64,000 bases of DNA from Defluviimonas aquaemixtae (lineage in GTDB: Bacteria > Pseudomonadota > Alphaproteobacteria > Rhodobacterales > Rhodobacteraceae). The stretch is taken from assembly GCF_900302475.1 (NCBI RefSeq), contig NZ_OMOQ01000003.1:496001-560000 (forward strand), given 5' to 3'. Below, in pieces: positions 54,385-63,582 of the stretch (the first letter of the stretch is position 1; each line of letters starts with the position of its first letter). Under the pieces are notes generated by a model that saw only the letters and a list, made by a program, of their open reading frames with translations, had not been told where the DNA came from and made no database searches. Both the position numbers and the translations under genes were made by a program.

Positions 54385-55089
54385 TTACGCGAACGCGGCT
54401 GACAGCGCGATCTCCACCATGTCGCCGAAGCTTTGCTCGCGGTCCTCGGATGACAGCGCCTCATGCGTCACGAGATGGTCCGAGATCGTCAGGATGGCGA
54501 GGGCCCGTGCCCCGTGGCGGGCGGCGACCGTGTAAAGTTCTGCCGCCTCCATTTCGACGGCGAGGACGCCGTGGCGAGCAAGCATCTCGGTCAGGTCGGG
54601 GCGCTCGTCGTAGAAAACGTCCGAGGAATGGATACCCCCGACATGGACCCGCGTGCCCCTCTCCCGCGCGGCCACAACCGCGTTTTCCAGAAGGCCGTAA
54701 TCGGCGCAGGGGGCGAAGTTCATCTCCCTGAAAAACCCCAGAGACGGGGTCGAAATCGACGACGAGGTCATCGCGATTACCAAATCGCGGATCTGCACCT
54801 CCTTCAGCATCGCGCCGGCAGAGCCGATCCGGATCAGCGTCTTGGCACCGTAGTCGCGGATAAGCTCGTTGGCGTAGATCGACAGGCTCGGCATGCCCAT
54901 GCCCGAGCCGTGGATCGTGACGCGATTGCCCTTCCAGGTGCCGCTGAAGCCCAGCATGCCGCGGACCTGGTTGACGCAGATGGGGTCCTTCAGGAACGCC
55001 TCGGCCGCCCATTTCGCGCGGTAGGGATCGCCGGGCATGAGGACGGTGTCGGCGATCTCGCCGGGTTTCGCGCCGATATGGATGGTCAT
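54385..55089 (-). CDS. deoD: Purine nucleoside phosphorylase (DeoD type)
   Basis: A 234-residue hexameric-type PNP that phosphorolyses purine (deoxy)nucleosides to base plus (deoxy)ribose-1-phosphate. Signature [33 protein letters not shown], and [13 protein letters not shown] plus the ISDH acid. It belongs with deoC (about 52 kb away here) in deoxynucleoside use, though deoB is not seen in the window. Single gene with its own promoter presumed upstream of 55089. Confidence 0.93.
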   Translation of the reverse strand: MTIHIGAKPGEIADTVLMPGDPYRAKWAAEAFLKDPICVNQVRGMLGFSGTWKGNRVTIHGSGMGMPSLSIYANELIRDYGAKTLIRIGSAGAMLKEVQIRDLVIAMTSSSISTPSLGFFREMNFAPCADYGLLENAVVAARERGTRVHVGGIHSSDVFYDERPDLTEMLARHGVLAVEMEAAELYTVAARHGARALAILTISDHLVTHEALSSEDREQSFGDMVEIALSAAFA

Positions 55090-55466
55090 GTCGTCCCTCG
55101 CCTGTTCTGGATCCGGCGAGCATAAGACAGGGTTACGGGAAGGTTAATGGGGTCTTGCGTTCGGGAGGGGTAGTGTGGGTAAGGCGTTGAATACGATCGA
55201 TAATTACAAGCTGGAATGTGTATGGCCTGTGTCGGGTATGTGTATGGCATCCGTCCCGACAAAGGGGCTGCAACGTCCGCATTGCGGGACTAACCCGGAC
55301 CTATGCCACCAAGGCGACTGCACGTGCAGATATGGAGAAATGGTGTTCGCGCTCGCAGAAACGGGTATTCGGCGATGCAGCAGCTTGTCCGAGACCGGCC
55401 GTTCATCTATGCGTGTCCCTGAGTGCCGCGGGGCAGTGCACGCCCGCACCGCAGGCCGCTGAGATT
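55090..55466. other. Intergenic region, no gene recognised
   Basis: 377 bases between deoD and the YciI gene. Short open frames exist on the + strand (for example from 55175 and 55218) but show no family sequence. TGTGTATGGC occurs twice about 25 bases apart near 55215-55250. Probably decayed or spacer DNA next to the IS remnant. Confidence 0.5.
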
Positions 55467-55796
55467 TCAGTGCTGAAGCAATGGCCGCGCCTCGACGAAA
55501 CCGTGCCCGGCGTCGGGGATCCGCGCGGCGACCTCCTGAGCATCCGCTTCGTTTTCGCAGTCGATCAGATAGAAGCCGACGAGTTCATGCGCGCTGAGCC
55601 CGACCGCGCCCTTCCTGGCCGAGGTCTTTCCATCCATGCGCCTACTGCAGGACCTTTCCGGTGCGGGTCGCAGCGGTCTGCCGCCGGCCAGCGCGCCGGT
55701 CTTTGCAAGCTCTTCGGTCAAGGCGCGATATCCTTCGAAAGTCTCCGGGCTCATCTCGATTTCGGAGTTTCGGTAAACCAGGGTAAGGTACTTCAT
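55467..55796 (-). CDS. YciI-family protein
   Basis: A 109-residue protein of the YCII fold: MKYLTLVYRNSE start and a C-terminal half LVGFYLIDCENEADAQEVAARIP...EARPL, both typical. The middle stretch (about 45-70) is shorter and less like the family than expected, so a partly degenerate copy is possible. Ribosome site AAGGAAAG precedes ATG 55796. It lies beside an IS remnant. Confidence 0.65.
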   Translation of the reverse strand: MKYLTLVYRNSEIEMSPETFEGYRALTEELAKTGALAGGRPLRPAPERSCSRRMDGKTSARKGAVGLSAHELVGFYLIDCENEADAQEVAARIPDAGHGFVEARPLLQH

Positions 55797-55938
55797 GGTA
55801 CTTTCCTTTTTGGTTGGTGGTCACAGGAAAGACGTCCGATCCGCCCGAACCGGGACAGACCGGGGGGACAATTTTGTTTGCGGCTGGGTCCCGGCGAAAT
55901 TGTCGGAAAATGTTCACCGCGATGCCCCGATGCGGCGA

Positions 55939-56605
55939 GGCTCTGTTGCGCAAATCCTATGAGGGATTCATCTTGTGAATCCATCATGGTGGCTGGGATG
56001 CATGAGCAGACCCACACCTCCCGTCTACAAGACCAAGAATTGGCCGGCCGGCAATGATGCGCTCAATCGTCGGGGCTCGCTGACGGTCTTGTTCGACTCC
56101 GAGATGAGCTGGGAGGCCACGCCGACTGGCAGGCGTGGCCGCCAGCAGAGCTGAAGCGATGCGGCCATGCAGACCTGCCGTCCATGCAGGTGCTGCTTGG
56201 CATGGCACACAGGCAGACGACGGGCTTCGTCGAGAGCCTTTTGCGCCTGGTCGACCTGAACTGGGCAGTGCCCGACTTCAGCACGCTTTCGCGTCGCCAA
56301 AAGACCCTGGCGGTGAACATCCCGTATCGGCGCTCCAGGAGCTCGCCGCATCTGCTGCTCGACAGCACCGGGATCAAGGTTGAGGGGGAAGGCGAGCGGC
56401 ACGTCCGCAAGCATGGCGGCCCGAAACGGCGGGTCTGGCGCAAGATCCATCTCGGGATCGATGAGCAAACGCTGGAGATCCGGGCCGTCGAGATCACCGC
56501 GAGCCACATCGGGGATGCGCCGGTGCTGCCTGATCTGCTCAGCCAGATCCCGGTGGCTGAAGAGATCGGTTCCGTCACCGCAGATGGCGCCTACGAGACT
56601 CGAAG
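55939..56605 (+). mobile_element. IS5-family (IS903-like) element remnant, right end lost
   Basis: Begins with GGCTCTGTTGCGCAAATC at 55939, which looks like the left terminal repeat of an IS5/IS903-type element. A broken transposase gene follows. Similarity to transposase stops near 56600, where the sequence becomes a truncated glutathione S-transferase gene, so the right end is missing. Confidence 0.7.
56002..56605 (+). pseudogene. IS5-family transposase, broken
   Basis: Reading from ATG 56002 gives a typical start (MSRPTPPVYKTKNWPAGND) but ends at TGA 56152-56154. The reading then resumes one base out of frame from about 56180 (MQVLLGMAHRQTTGFVESLL at 56184), consistent with a premature stop plus a 1-base deletion. 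It continues through the DDE region (LLLDSTGIKVEGEGE; VTADGAYET) and is cut after DGAYETR. It lacks the last third. Not functional. Confidence 0.85.
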
Positions 56606-56808
56606 GTATCGAGATTGCGGAAGACCGCGTCACCCACCTTGAGGACCGGCGTCCGTCCCAGGGGCGAGATCTCCAGAAACCATTCTGGATTGTTCGCCAG
56701 ATCGACGGTCAGGCGGTCATACGCCACGCCCTTTTCGGTGAGGGCAATGGCGATGCGCTGGACGCAGGGGCAGAGTGCGTGGCTTGCGAGGGCAATGGTA
56801 GTCGGCAT
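56575..56808 (-). pseudogene. Glutathione S-transferase, N-terminal fragment
   Basis: Frame from ATG 56808 gives a thioredoxin-like GST N-domain: SHALCPCVQRIAIALTEKG, VDLANNPEWFLEISPLGRTPVLKVGD. It is lost after about 65-70 residues, where the IS remnant begins, leaving a 77-residue frame whose end comes from IS sequence. The C-terminal GST domain is missing. Ribosome site GGAAAAAG is present. Confidence 0.75.
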
Positions 56809-56827
56809 GTCTTTTTCCGTGATAGGT

Positions 56828-56856
56828 CCGGGCCGGCATGGGAGAGGCCGGCCCGG
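56828..56856. terminator. Hairpin between YHS gene and GST fragment
   Basis: Perfect 10-bp stem CCGGGCCGGC / GCCGGCCCGG with a 9-base loop, downstream of the YHS stop on the minus strand. No strong U-run. Confidence 0.55.
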
Positions 56857-56871
56857 GTTTGGCGCACGGGA

Positions 56872-57354
56872 TCAGAGATCCGTCGCGGCGGTGTGTTCGA
56901 TCGTGCTCCAGTTCTCTTCCGCCTTGGTGATGGTGCCGGCCTCGTCCTTGAGGTAGGCCTTGTAGACATCCTCGTTGAGGAAGACGTAAAGCTTGTCATC
57001 CATCACCGCGGCAAAGCTCGGGTCGCCGTCGAACTTCTTGCCGACCGAGACGCCGAAAGCGCAGAAACCGCCGTATTGCGGCACGTAACGGGCCGGATTC
57101 GCCTCGAACGCCTTGAGATTTTCTTCCGAAGCGAAGTAATAGGCGACCCCGTCGTGAGCGGCGGCATGAGAGGCGTTGCCCTCCGCGTTTTCGCCATGGT
57201 CAAGCAGCGAAACCGGATCGGCGCCATGCAGGCCCAGCGGCGCGCCGCCATAGGTAAGTCCCGGAGCGACATTGGCCTCATCGGCGGCCATTGCAGGACC
57301 GAAGGCGCAGAGCGCGGTCAGCGCGGCGGCGGCGAAGGTGAAATTGCGAGACAT
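56872..57354 (-). CDS. Secreted YHS-domain protein
   Basis: A 160-residue exported protein. Signal peptide about 1-23 (AMAAD), then a YHS-type domain (YYFASEENLKAFEANPARYVPQYGGFCAFGVSVGKKFDGDP), which binds or senses metal in related proteins. The single Cys in GGFCAFG is the typical metal-site residue. ATG 57354 is chosen over an upstream extension. Divergent from an AraC regulator that may control it. Confidence 0.82.
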   Translation of the reverse strand: MSRNFTFAAAALTALCAFGPAMAADEANVAPGLTYGGAPLGLHGADPVSLLDHGENAEGNASHAAAHDGVAYYFASEENLKAFEANPARYVPQYGGFCAFGVSVGKKFDGDPSFAAVMDDKLYVFLNEDVYKAYLKDEAGTITKAEENWSTIEHTAATDL

Positions 57355-57494
57355 TGGATTTCCTTGTTTGATTGATGGGAGCGTCCCCGATCCGCACGGA
57401 GCGAGGGCGCCGCAGCCCGTGGCAGATGGACTTCTTCCACCCGGATGCGGCACGGCAACAAGAAACTCCGAATCTTCCGTCTCTTTAATGCCAA

Positions 57495-57534
57495 ATAGTC
57501 CGAACTATATGCCTGATCGTCCAGAGATCTGGAC
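57495..57534. promoter_or_regulatory. Two palindromes upstream of the AraC gene
   Basis: ATAGT-CCGA-ACTAT (57495-57508) and GTCCAGA-GA-TCTGGAC (57519-57534) lie close together in the region between divergent YHS and AraC genes. Good candidates for regulator binding sites. Confidence 0.45.
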
Positions 57535-57565
57535 TTTGTTGAATTCACTTGTAAGTTTGGTCATC

Positions 57566-58519
57566 ATGTTTGATCTGCTCAGCGACATCCTCACCCGCCT
57601 CTCGCTCCGGGGTACGCTCTACTTCCGCACGAGCTTCACCGAACCTTGGGGCGTGCGCGTCCCGTCCTTCCGCGATGTCGCGCGCTTTCACTTCGCGCAT
57701 CGGGGCGAGGCGCTCGTCAGGGTGGCGGGCGTGCCGGCGCCGGTGTATCTCGCCCAGGGTGATCTGATCGTGATCCCCCATGGCACCGCGCATGTCCTGT
57801 CATGTCGCCATACCGGCCCGGACGAAGCGCTGCCGCTTGACGATATTCTGTCGCGCGCCGGTTTTCCGGGCCATGGCACTTTGGTCTGGGGTGGTGACGA
57901 AAGCCCTCGCGACACGCAACTGATCTGTGGCCATTTCGCCTTGGCCGAGGGCTCAAAGCACCTGCTGTTCGACCAGCTCCCCCCCTTCATTCATCTGCGG
58001 GGTTACGGCGACGAGGCGGGCCCTTGGCTTGAGGCCACGCTTCGCGTGATCGGCGCCGAGGCGGGCGGCGCGCGGTTGGGCGGTGACCTGATCGCGCTCA
58101 AGATGTCCGAGGCGATCTTCGCCCAGGCGATCCGGGCGTATATCGAGCAGGCGCGCGAGGTCGATCGCGGCGTGGCAGGCTTCGCGGACCCGCACCTTGC
58201 GCGCGCGCTCACCGCCTTTCACCGTGATCCCACTGCGGATTGGACCGTGGCGGCGCTCGCCCGCGAGGCTGGACTTTCCCGCACCGGCTTCGCCGAACGG
58301 TTCACGGCGCGTATCGGCTCAACCCCGATGAGCTACGTGACTTCATGGCGGATGCAGATCGCACGCGAGGCGCTCAGTGCGCGCGGGCTTAGCGTGGCCG
58401 AGGCGGCGGAAGCATCTGGTTACGCCTCGGAATCGGCCTTCAGCCGGGTGTTCAAGAAAGAGATCGGCGTTTCGCCCGCCGCTTTCCGGCAGGGCGGCGC
58501 CGAGCCCCGCGCGGCGTGA
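57566..58519 (+). CDS. AraC-family transcriptional regulator with cupin domain
   Basis: A 317-residue regulator. N-terminal cupin_6-type effector domain (about 15-190; FHFAHRGEALVRVAG, LIVIPHGTAHVLSC) and a C-terminal double HTH of AraC type (WTVAALAREAGLSRTGFAERFTARIGSTPMSYVTSWRM and VAEAAEASGYASESAFSRVFKKEIGVSPAAFR). ATG 57566 is chosen over an in-frame ATG at 57488, which lies before the palindromes. Ends inside the tail of the opposing sulfatase frame. Confidence 0.88.
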   Translation: MFDLLSDILTRLSLRGTLYFRTSFTEPWGVRVPSFRDVARFHFAHRGEALVRVAGVPAPVYLAQGDLIVIPHGTAHVLSCRHTGPDEALPLDDILSRAGFPGHGTLVWGGDESPRDTQLICGHFALAEGSKHLLFDQLPPFIHLRGYGDEAGPWLEATLRVIGAEAGGARLGGDLIALKMSEAIFAQAIRAYIEQAREVDRGVAGFADPHLARALTAFHRDPTADWTVAALAREAGLSRTGFAERFTARIGSTPMSYVTSWRMQIAREALSARGLSVAEAAEASGYASESAFSRVFKKEIGVSPAAFRQGGAEPRAA

Positions 58520-58958
58520 CAGGCCGTCCCAGGTTTCGGACGATCTGAGACACTTCCAGAATATGGATGCGACGCTTGTCCTCGGCGATTACCCGGTGGT
58601 CGAACCCCTCGCTGATATCCCAGGGAATGAAACGCATCTTGCCGCTGGCCTCGGTATGATAGCCGCTCTCCGAAAGCAGCCGGGCAAAGCTCGGAACGCC
58701 GCAAGCGTCGTGATCTGGCCGGAGCCAGTGGTTGTTGTTCAGAGCGCCGGTCGAGAGCGCATTGTGCCCCGCCAGCATCGAGGCCTGCGCCGGAATGCGG
58801 CGTGGCGACGGCGACAGGCGCCGCTCGAAGACGACATCGCGGGCCGCCAGCGCGTCGATGTTCGGGGTGTCCGCGAAACCCTGTCCGTAGACGCCCACGA
58901 AATCCCGGCGCAACTGGTCGGGCATGAGGAACAGGATGTTTGGGCGCCGATCCGGCAT
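58452..58958 (-). pseudogene. Sulfatase, truncated N-terminal fragment
   Basis: From ATG 58958 the first 130 or so residues match sulfatases (PNILFLMPDQLRRDFVGVYG, TPNIDALAARDVVFE, ASMLAGHN, and ISEGFDHRVIAEDKRRIHI). Then the frame runs into unrelated sequence antisense to the AraC gene and stops at 58452. A full sulfatase is about 450-500 residues. At the position of the catalytic Cys the sequence reads RRIPAQAS, so the nucleophile seems lost. Treated as a decayed gene. Confidence 0.75.
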
Positions 58959-58980
58959 GTCGATCCTTAGGGCGTGGACG

Positions 58981-60132
58981 CTAGGACAGGTCGAAGTAGT
59001 CCTTCAGGGCCGTCACCAGCGTCTCATAGTCTTCCAGTTCGTTGTACACCTGCGCCGAGATCCGGATCGCCAGGCGGTCCTCCCACGGCACGAAGCTCGT
59101 CTCCATCGCGTAGTGCGTGCTGAAATCGCGCTGGATGCGCTCGCTGGCCGTGGCATCGGCTTTGACTGGCAGCAGGATCGTCGACATCGCGACCTGCATC
59201 TCGGGCGGGCCCGCCACTACGGTTCCGAGCGCCTCGGCGAGGCAGGCGCCGGCCTCTGCCGCCAGATCGCGGTTTCGCCGCATCAACGCCTTGCCGCCGA
59301 ACCCGTCATGGGCCTCGACGGCATCGCGAAAGGCAAACCAGGCGCTAGCATCGCGCGTGCCAATCCAGTTGAACTCGCCGTGCAATCCCGTTCGGTAGCC
59401 ATGCGAGATGACCGTCGGATGCACCGTGCCGCCCAGGCCCGGACGCACCCACAGCATCGCGCACCCCTTCGGGGCGAAATGCCATTTGTGCGCGTTCCCA
59501 GTGTAGTAATCCACGCCAAGTGCGGGCACGTCCAGCGCGATTTGCCCCGGCCCATGTGCGCCATCCACCAGCACCCTGGTGCTGCTTTCCCGACAAAGGG
59601 CGGCGATTTCGCCAACGGGCAGCCTCAGCGCCGATGTCGACGTCACATGGTCGATCACGAGGAGCTTCACCTTGGGCGAAAGTGCTGCACGGACAAGATC
59701 GACGACCTGCGCCGGGTCCTCCACCGGTAGCCGCATTGGAAGTTCCGTCAACGTGATGCCGCGCGTCCCCTGCCAATGCAGCAGGGCGTTCCTCACGGCA
59801 CCGTAGATCGCCGAGGTAAAAAGAATCTCGTCGCCCGCCTCCAGCCGGCAGGACAGGAAGATGGCGTTGCAGGCGGCGGTGGCGTTTTCAACGAAGACCC
59901 ACTCGCAGCCTTGTCCGCCGTACCGTCGGGCGACCAAGTCCAGCCGTTCGGTAAGCATCGGATCGTACCTGTCGCGGAAAAAGGTCGAGCAGCGCGCCTC
60001 CGCCTCGGTCTGATAGTGCTGCAGCGCGGCCATCACCCGCCGGGGGACCGCGCCGTAGGCGCCGTGGTTCAGATGCAGCACTGACGGATCGAGGTAGAAT
60101 GCGGCAATGTTGGAACGCCCATAATCTGTCAT
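58981..60132 (-). CDS. Class V aminotransferase, isopenicillin-N-epimerase-like
   Basis: A 383-residue PLP enzyme of aminotransferase class V, in the isopenicillin-N epimerase/cysteine-desulfurase-like group. PLP site Lys in YYTGNAHKWHFAPKG, the Asp/His partners in LVDGAHGPGQI, and the N-terminal LDPSVLHLNHGAYGAVP. The true substrate of such proteins is rarely an antibiotic; desulfurase or racemase roles are possible. ATG 60132 (MTDYGRS) is chosen. Co-directional with the sulfatase fragment 22 bases downstream. Confidence 0.8.
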   Translation of the reverse strand: MTDYGRSNIAAFYLDPSVLHLNHGAYGAVPRRVMAALQHYQTEAEARCSTFFRDRYDPMLTERLDLVARRYGGQGCEWVFVENATAACNAIFLSCRLEAGDEILFTSAIYGAVRNALLHWQGTRGITLTELPMRLPVEDPAQVVDLVRAALSPKVKLLVIDHVTSTSALRLPVGEIAALCRESSTRVLVDGAHGPGQIALDVPALGVDYYTGNAHKWHFAPKGCAMLWVRPGLGGTVHPTVISHGYRTGLHGEFNWIGTRDASAWFAFRDAVEAHDGFGGKALMRRNRDLAAEAGACLAEALGTVVAGPPEMQVAMSTILLPVKADATASERIQRDFSTHYAMETSFVPWEDRLAIRISAQVYNELEDYETLVTALKDYFDLS

Positions 60133-60706
60133 GCGTGCAGGCCTTGCCGCATCATTTCGGGGGCTATCGTCAGTTCCATAGCGGGCCGAGCTTTGCATGG
60201 CCCCATTGGCCAATGAAACTGAATTGTTTTCAAAGGGAGCTCTGGGCCTTCGGTGGTTGTGGACGGCTCTGGATCACCGCCGCCTCGCGCACAACACCTG
60301 GATCGCAGTCGAAATGCTGCCGGCAGTTTTCTTGCTTTCGCATTGATGGAGCAAGCCATCGTATTCCTGCTGAGCGAGGTGCAGCCTTCTGGGATGTTCT
60401 ACCGGAAGTCGTTCGCCTGGTGCGGTGACTGTCTTGCCAACGACCCGAACGCCCGCGTCGCACTTCGCTGAGGAGGGCATGGATGCGAAGCAGCGAAGGT
60501 CAGCTTCGTCCCGCGACACGGGCATTGCCTGCCGAAACATCGCTGCGCCTTGCCTGAATGGCCGCAATTCCTGCCGCATTGCAAAGCAATTTCTCTCGGC
60601 GGCGCGGCGAAGCATGTGCTGCGATCGCGCGCAGCAAGAAACAGAACAGGTCCGAAACAGGGCTTAGAACCGCCTTCGGGCATATTCGCCGTCCGGCCAC
60701 GCAGCC
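60133..60706. other. Intergenic region, no gene recognised
   Basis: 574 bases upstream of the epimerase-like gene. Open frames are short and unlike any family I know. A 12-base perfect palindrome lies at 60204-60215. May be decayed sequence. Confidence 0.5.
60204..60215. promoter_or_regulatory. Perfect 12-base palindrome CATTGGCCAATG
   Basis: A perfect 12-bp palindrome 72 bases upstream of the epimerase-like gene's ATG. Possible operator. Confidence 0.3.
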
Positions 60707-62677
60707 TCACTCCGCCGCGACCGCCTTCGGCTCGGCGAGCGCCACGATGTCGAACATGATCCTGTTAAGTTCGAAATCCTTGGGCGTGTAGACCCGCGAG
60801 ACGCCCATCTCGGTCAGTCGCTGGGCGTCCTCGTCCGGAATGATGCCGCCCACGACGACCGGAACTTCGCCGAGGCCCGCCGTTTGCATCCGTTCGATGA
60901 CCTCCTGGATGAGCGGCAGGTGACTGCCTGAGAGGATCGAGAGGCCGACGACATGTGCCTCGGCCTCCACCGCCGCCGCGACGATCTGTTCCGGCGTCAG
61001 GCGGATGCCGTCATAGGTAATGTCCATGCCGCAGTCGCGGGCGCGGGCGGCGATTTGTTCCGCGCCGTTCGAGTGTCCGTCCAGGCCGGGCTTGCCCATG
61101 AGGAACTTGAGCCGGCGACCGAGGCGGGTGGAAACGGCATCGACCGCGTCGCGAATCTCGTCCAGACCCTCGGTTCGGTTCGACGGGCTCTTCGAGACGC
61201 CGGTTGGGCCACGGTACTCGCCGTGGACCCGGCGCATGACGCCCGCCCATTCGCCGGTCGTGACGCCGGCCTTGGCGCATTGAATGGAAGCGGGCATGAC
61301 GTTGCCGCCGTCCTGCGCGGCCACGCGCAGCGCGGACAGCGCGGCCTCGACGGCCCGCTGGTCGCGGGCATCCCGCCAGTCGATCAGACGCGCGATCTGG
61401 TCGGCCTCGACCGAGGGGTCGACGGTCAGGATGGCGCCGTCGCCGGAGGTCAAGGGTGACGCCTCGCCCGTCTGCCATTTGTTGACGCCGACGACGGTGG
61501 TCTCGTTCGTCTCGATCCGGTTCAGGCGTTCCGAGTTCGAGTCCACGAGCCGCGCCTTCATGTATTCGATGGCGGCGATCGCGCCGCCCATGCCGTCGAG
61601 CGTCTTCAGCTCATTCCGCGCGCCCTCCTTCAGCGCCTCGACCTTCGCGGTGATCGCGGGGTTGCCGTCGAAGAGGTCGCCATATTCGAGAAGGTCGGTC
61701 TCGTAGGCGAGGATCTGCTGCATCCGAAGCGACCACTGCTGGTCCCAGGGGCGGGGGAGCCCCAGCGCCTCGTTCCAGGCGGGAAGCTGCACGGCGCGGG
61801 CGCGGGCGTTCTTCGAGAGCGTGACCGCGAGCATTTCGAGAAGGATGCGGTAGACGTTGTTTTCCGGCTGCTGCTCGGTCAGGCCCAGCGAGTTGACCTG
61901 CACGCCGTAGCGGAAGCGGCGGAATTTCTCCTCCTCGATGCCGTAGCGATCACGGCAGATCTCGTCCCAGAGTTCGGTGAAGGCCCGCATCTTGCACAGT
62001 TCGGTGACGAACCGGATGCCCGCGTTCACGAAGAAGGAGATGCGGCCGACCATGGCGGGGAAGGCCTTGGGATCGACCTTGCCCTTCAGGTCGTCGAGCA
62101 CCGCGATCGCGGTGGCGAGCGCGAAGGCCAGTTCCTGTTCGGGCGTCGCGCCGGCTTCCTGCAGGTGGTAGGAGCAGACATTCATCGGGTTCCATTTGGG
62201 CAGGTGTTCCTGCGTATAGGCCGCGACGTCGGTGATCATGCGCAAGCTCGGCTTCGGCGGGCAGATATAGGTGCCGCGCGAGAGGTATTCCTTCATGGTG
62301 TCGTTCTGCACCGTGCCTTGCAGCTTAGAGACATCGGCCCCCTGTTCTCCGGCCGCCGCGATGTAGAGTGCCAGAAGCCATGGCGCGGTCGCGTTGATCG
62401 TCATCGAGGTGTTCATCTGCTCGAGGGGAATGTCCCTGAACAGCGACCGCATGTCGCCCAAGTGGCAGATCGGTACGCCGACCTTGCCGACTTCGCCCTT
62501 CGCGAGTTCGTGGTCGCTGTCATAGCCGGTCTGGGTAGGCAGGTCGAAGGCGACGGAAAGGCCGGTTTGGCCTTTGGCGAGATTGGCGCGGTAGAGCGCG
62601 TTCGACTTTTCCGCCGTGGAATGGCCGGCATAGGTCCGGAAAAGCCAGGGGCGGTCGCGCTCTGACGGGCTGGGCAT
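60707..62677 (-). CDS. ecm: Ethylmalonyl-CoA mutase (B12-dependent)
   Basis: A 656-residue adenosylcobalamin mutase that converts ethylmalonyl-CoA to methylsuccinyl-CoA in the ethylmalonyl-CoA pathway of acetate assimilation. N-terminal barrel (DRPWLFRTYAGHSTAEKSN, GLSVAFDLPTQTGYDSD) and C-terminal B12-binding domain with the DxHxxG motif in GKPGLDGHSNGAEQ and GLSILSGSHLPL. The single-chain length and the start fit Ecm/MeaA better than methylmalonyl-CoA mutase (about 710). ATG 62677 is chosen. Confidence 0.9.
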   Translation of the reverse strand: MPSPSERDRPWLFRTYAGHSTAEKSNALYRANLAKGQTGLSVAFDLPTQTGYDSDHELAKGEVGKVGVPICHLGDMRSLFRDIPLEQMNTSMTINATAPWLLALYIAAAGEQGADVSKLQGTVQNDTMKEYLSRGTYICPPKPSLRMITDVAAYTQEHLPKWNPMNVCSYHLQEAGATPEQELAFALATAIAVLDDLKGKVDPKAFPAMVGRISFFVNAGIRFVTELCKMRAFTELWDEICRDRYGIEEEKFRRFRYGVQVNSLGLTEQQPENNVYRILLEMLAVTLSKNARARAVQLPAWNEALGLPRPWDQQWSLRMQQILAYETDLLEYGDLFDGNPAITAKVEALKEGARNELKTLDGMGGAIAAIEYMKARLVDSNSERLNRIETNETTVVGVNKWQTGEASPLTSGDGAILTVDPSVEADQIARLIDWRDARDQRAVEAALSALRVAAQDGGNVMPASIQCAKAGVTTGEWAGVMRRVHGEYRGPTGVSKSPSNRTEGLDEIRDAVDAVSTRLGRRLKFLMGKPGLDGHSNGAEQIAARARDCGMDITYDGIRLTPEQIVAAAVEAEAHVVGLSILSGSHLPLIQEVIERMQTAGLGEVPVVVGGIIPDEDAQRLTEMGVSRVYTPKDFELNRIMFDIVALAEPKAVAAE

Positions 62678-62800
62678 GGTGAGCACCTCGAAGCAACATA
62701 GTTCCTTTCGGGCGAACCTATTCGGAATAAAGTTGCGCGTCCAGATGCCGCACTGCAAAAAGATCGGGCCGCAGCGCAGCACTGCGGCTTGTAACGGGTG

Positions 62801-63427
62801 TCAGTTCGTGGCGAAACAGTAGACGAGACCGTCGCCGCCGGTGCCGCGCAGCGCCTCAAGCCCGCAGCCGCCGCGCGAGGAATGCGAGGAGTTCCACGAT
62901 TTCGCGGCATCAGAGTCGTCGAGACCCATGCGGTCATGGTGGCCGACCATGCCGGCCGCCTCGGCGCCGTCGCTGGTCCAGTCCTCGCAAGTCATGCCCT
63001 CGGCCACGGTGCCGTCGGGCATGGAGCCGGTGAGGATGTCGTGCCGGTTCGGATCGTCGCCGCGGCCGTTCACCAGTTCGCCCATCTCGTTGAGCGCGGA
63101 TTCTTTCGTCAGGTTGGCGTCTGGGCTGTGCAGCTGATCGACGCTCTCGGCGATCGTGGTGCCCGCCGCGTTGACCCAGGGACCCGCGCCGATCCGGTCG
63201 CGCGCGTTCTCGCCGCTCGTCGAGAGGTAGGCGCGCCAGGTCTTGCCGGTCACGCCCGCCGCCTCGGCAAGCGAGGCGCAATGCGCATCGGCGCCTTCGA
63301 TCCCGCCGAAATTGCCGCCGCTTCCCGGATTTTCACTGGTGACAAAGAAGCTCATCCCGGCGTCCTGGGCGCCCGCGGCGGATGCGGCAACGGCGAATGC
63401 TGCGGCGGTGATGGTTCTGAAAATCAT
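62801..63427 (-). CDS. Secreted DUF1554-like (lectin-like) protein
   Basis: A 208-residue exported protein. Signal peptide about 1-20 (AAGAQD). The mature part (MSFFVTSENPGSGGNFGGIEGADAHCASLAEAAGVTGKTWRAYLST) and later CEDWTSDG and GCGLEALRGTGGDGLVYCFA resemble the DUF1554 group with a C-type-lectin-like fold. Cys residues probably pair. ATG 63427 follows AGAGGAA. Role unknown. Confidence 0.75.
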   Translation of the reverse strand: MIFRTITAAAFAVAASAAGAQDAGMSFFVTSENPGSGGNFGGIEGADAHCASLAEAAGVTGKTWRAYLSTSGENARDRIGAGPWVNAAGTTIAESVDQLHSPDANLTKESALNEMGELVNGRGDDPNRHDILTGSMPDGTVAEGMTCEDWTSDGAEAAGMVGHHDRMGLDDSDAAKSWNSSHSSRGGCGLEALRGTGGDGLVYCFATN

Positions 63428-63582
63428 GCTGAATTCCTCTCGGTTCATGGGCTGAAAAATCGACACGAGCCTCAAATCTAGCATGTCGTCCGGGTGACCC
63501 TTCTCACGCGTTCGTGAGAATTCATGGGTTTGGGGAGGCTTCGGCGATTTACCGCGCAGGTTTTTTTTGTCACCGTCGCGCC

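Noticed and set aside
55218..56057. 279-residue + strand frame over the YciI gene and IS start
   Set aside because: No family similarity; it crosses a real minus-strand gene and the IS end.
60253..60471. Short + strand frames in the 60.1-60.7 kb spacer
   Set aside because: No recognisable family, weak ribosome sites, and different frames give equally plausible nonsense.
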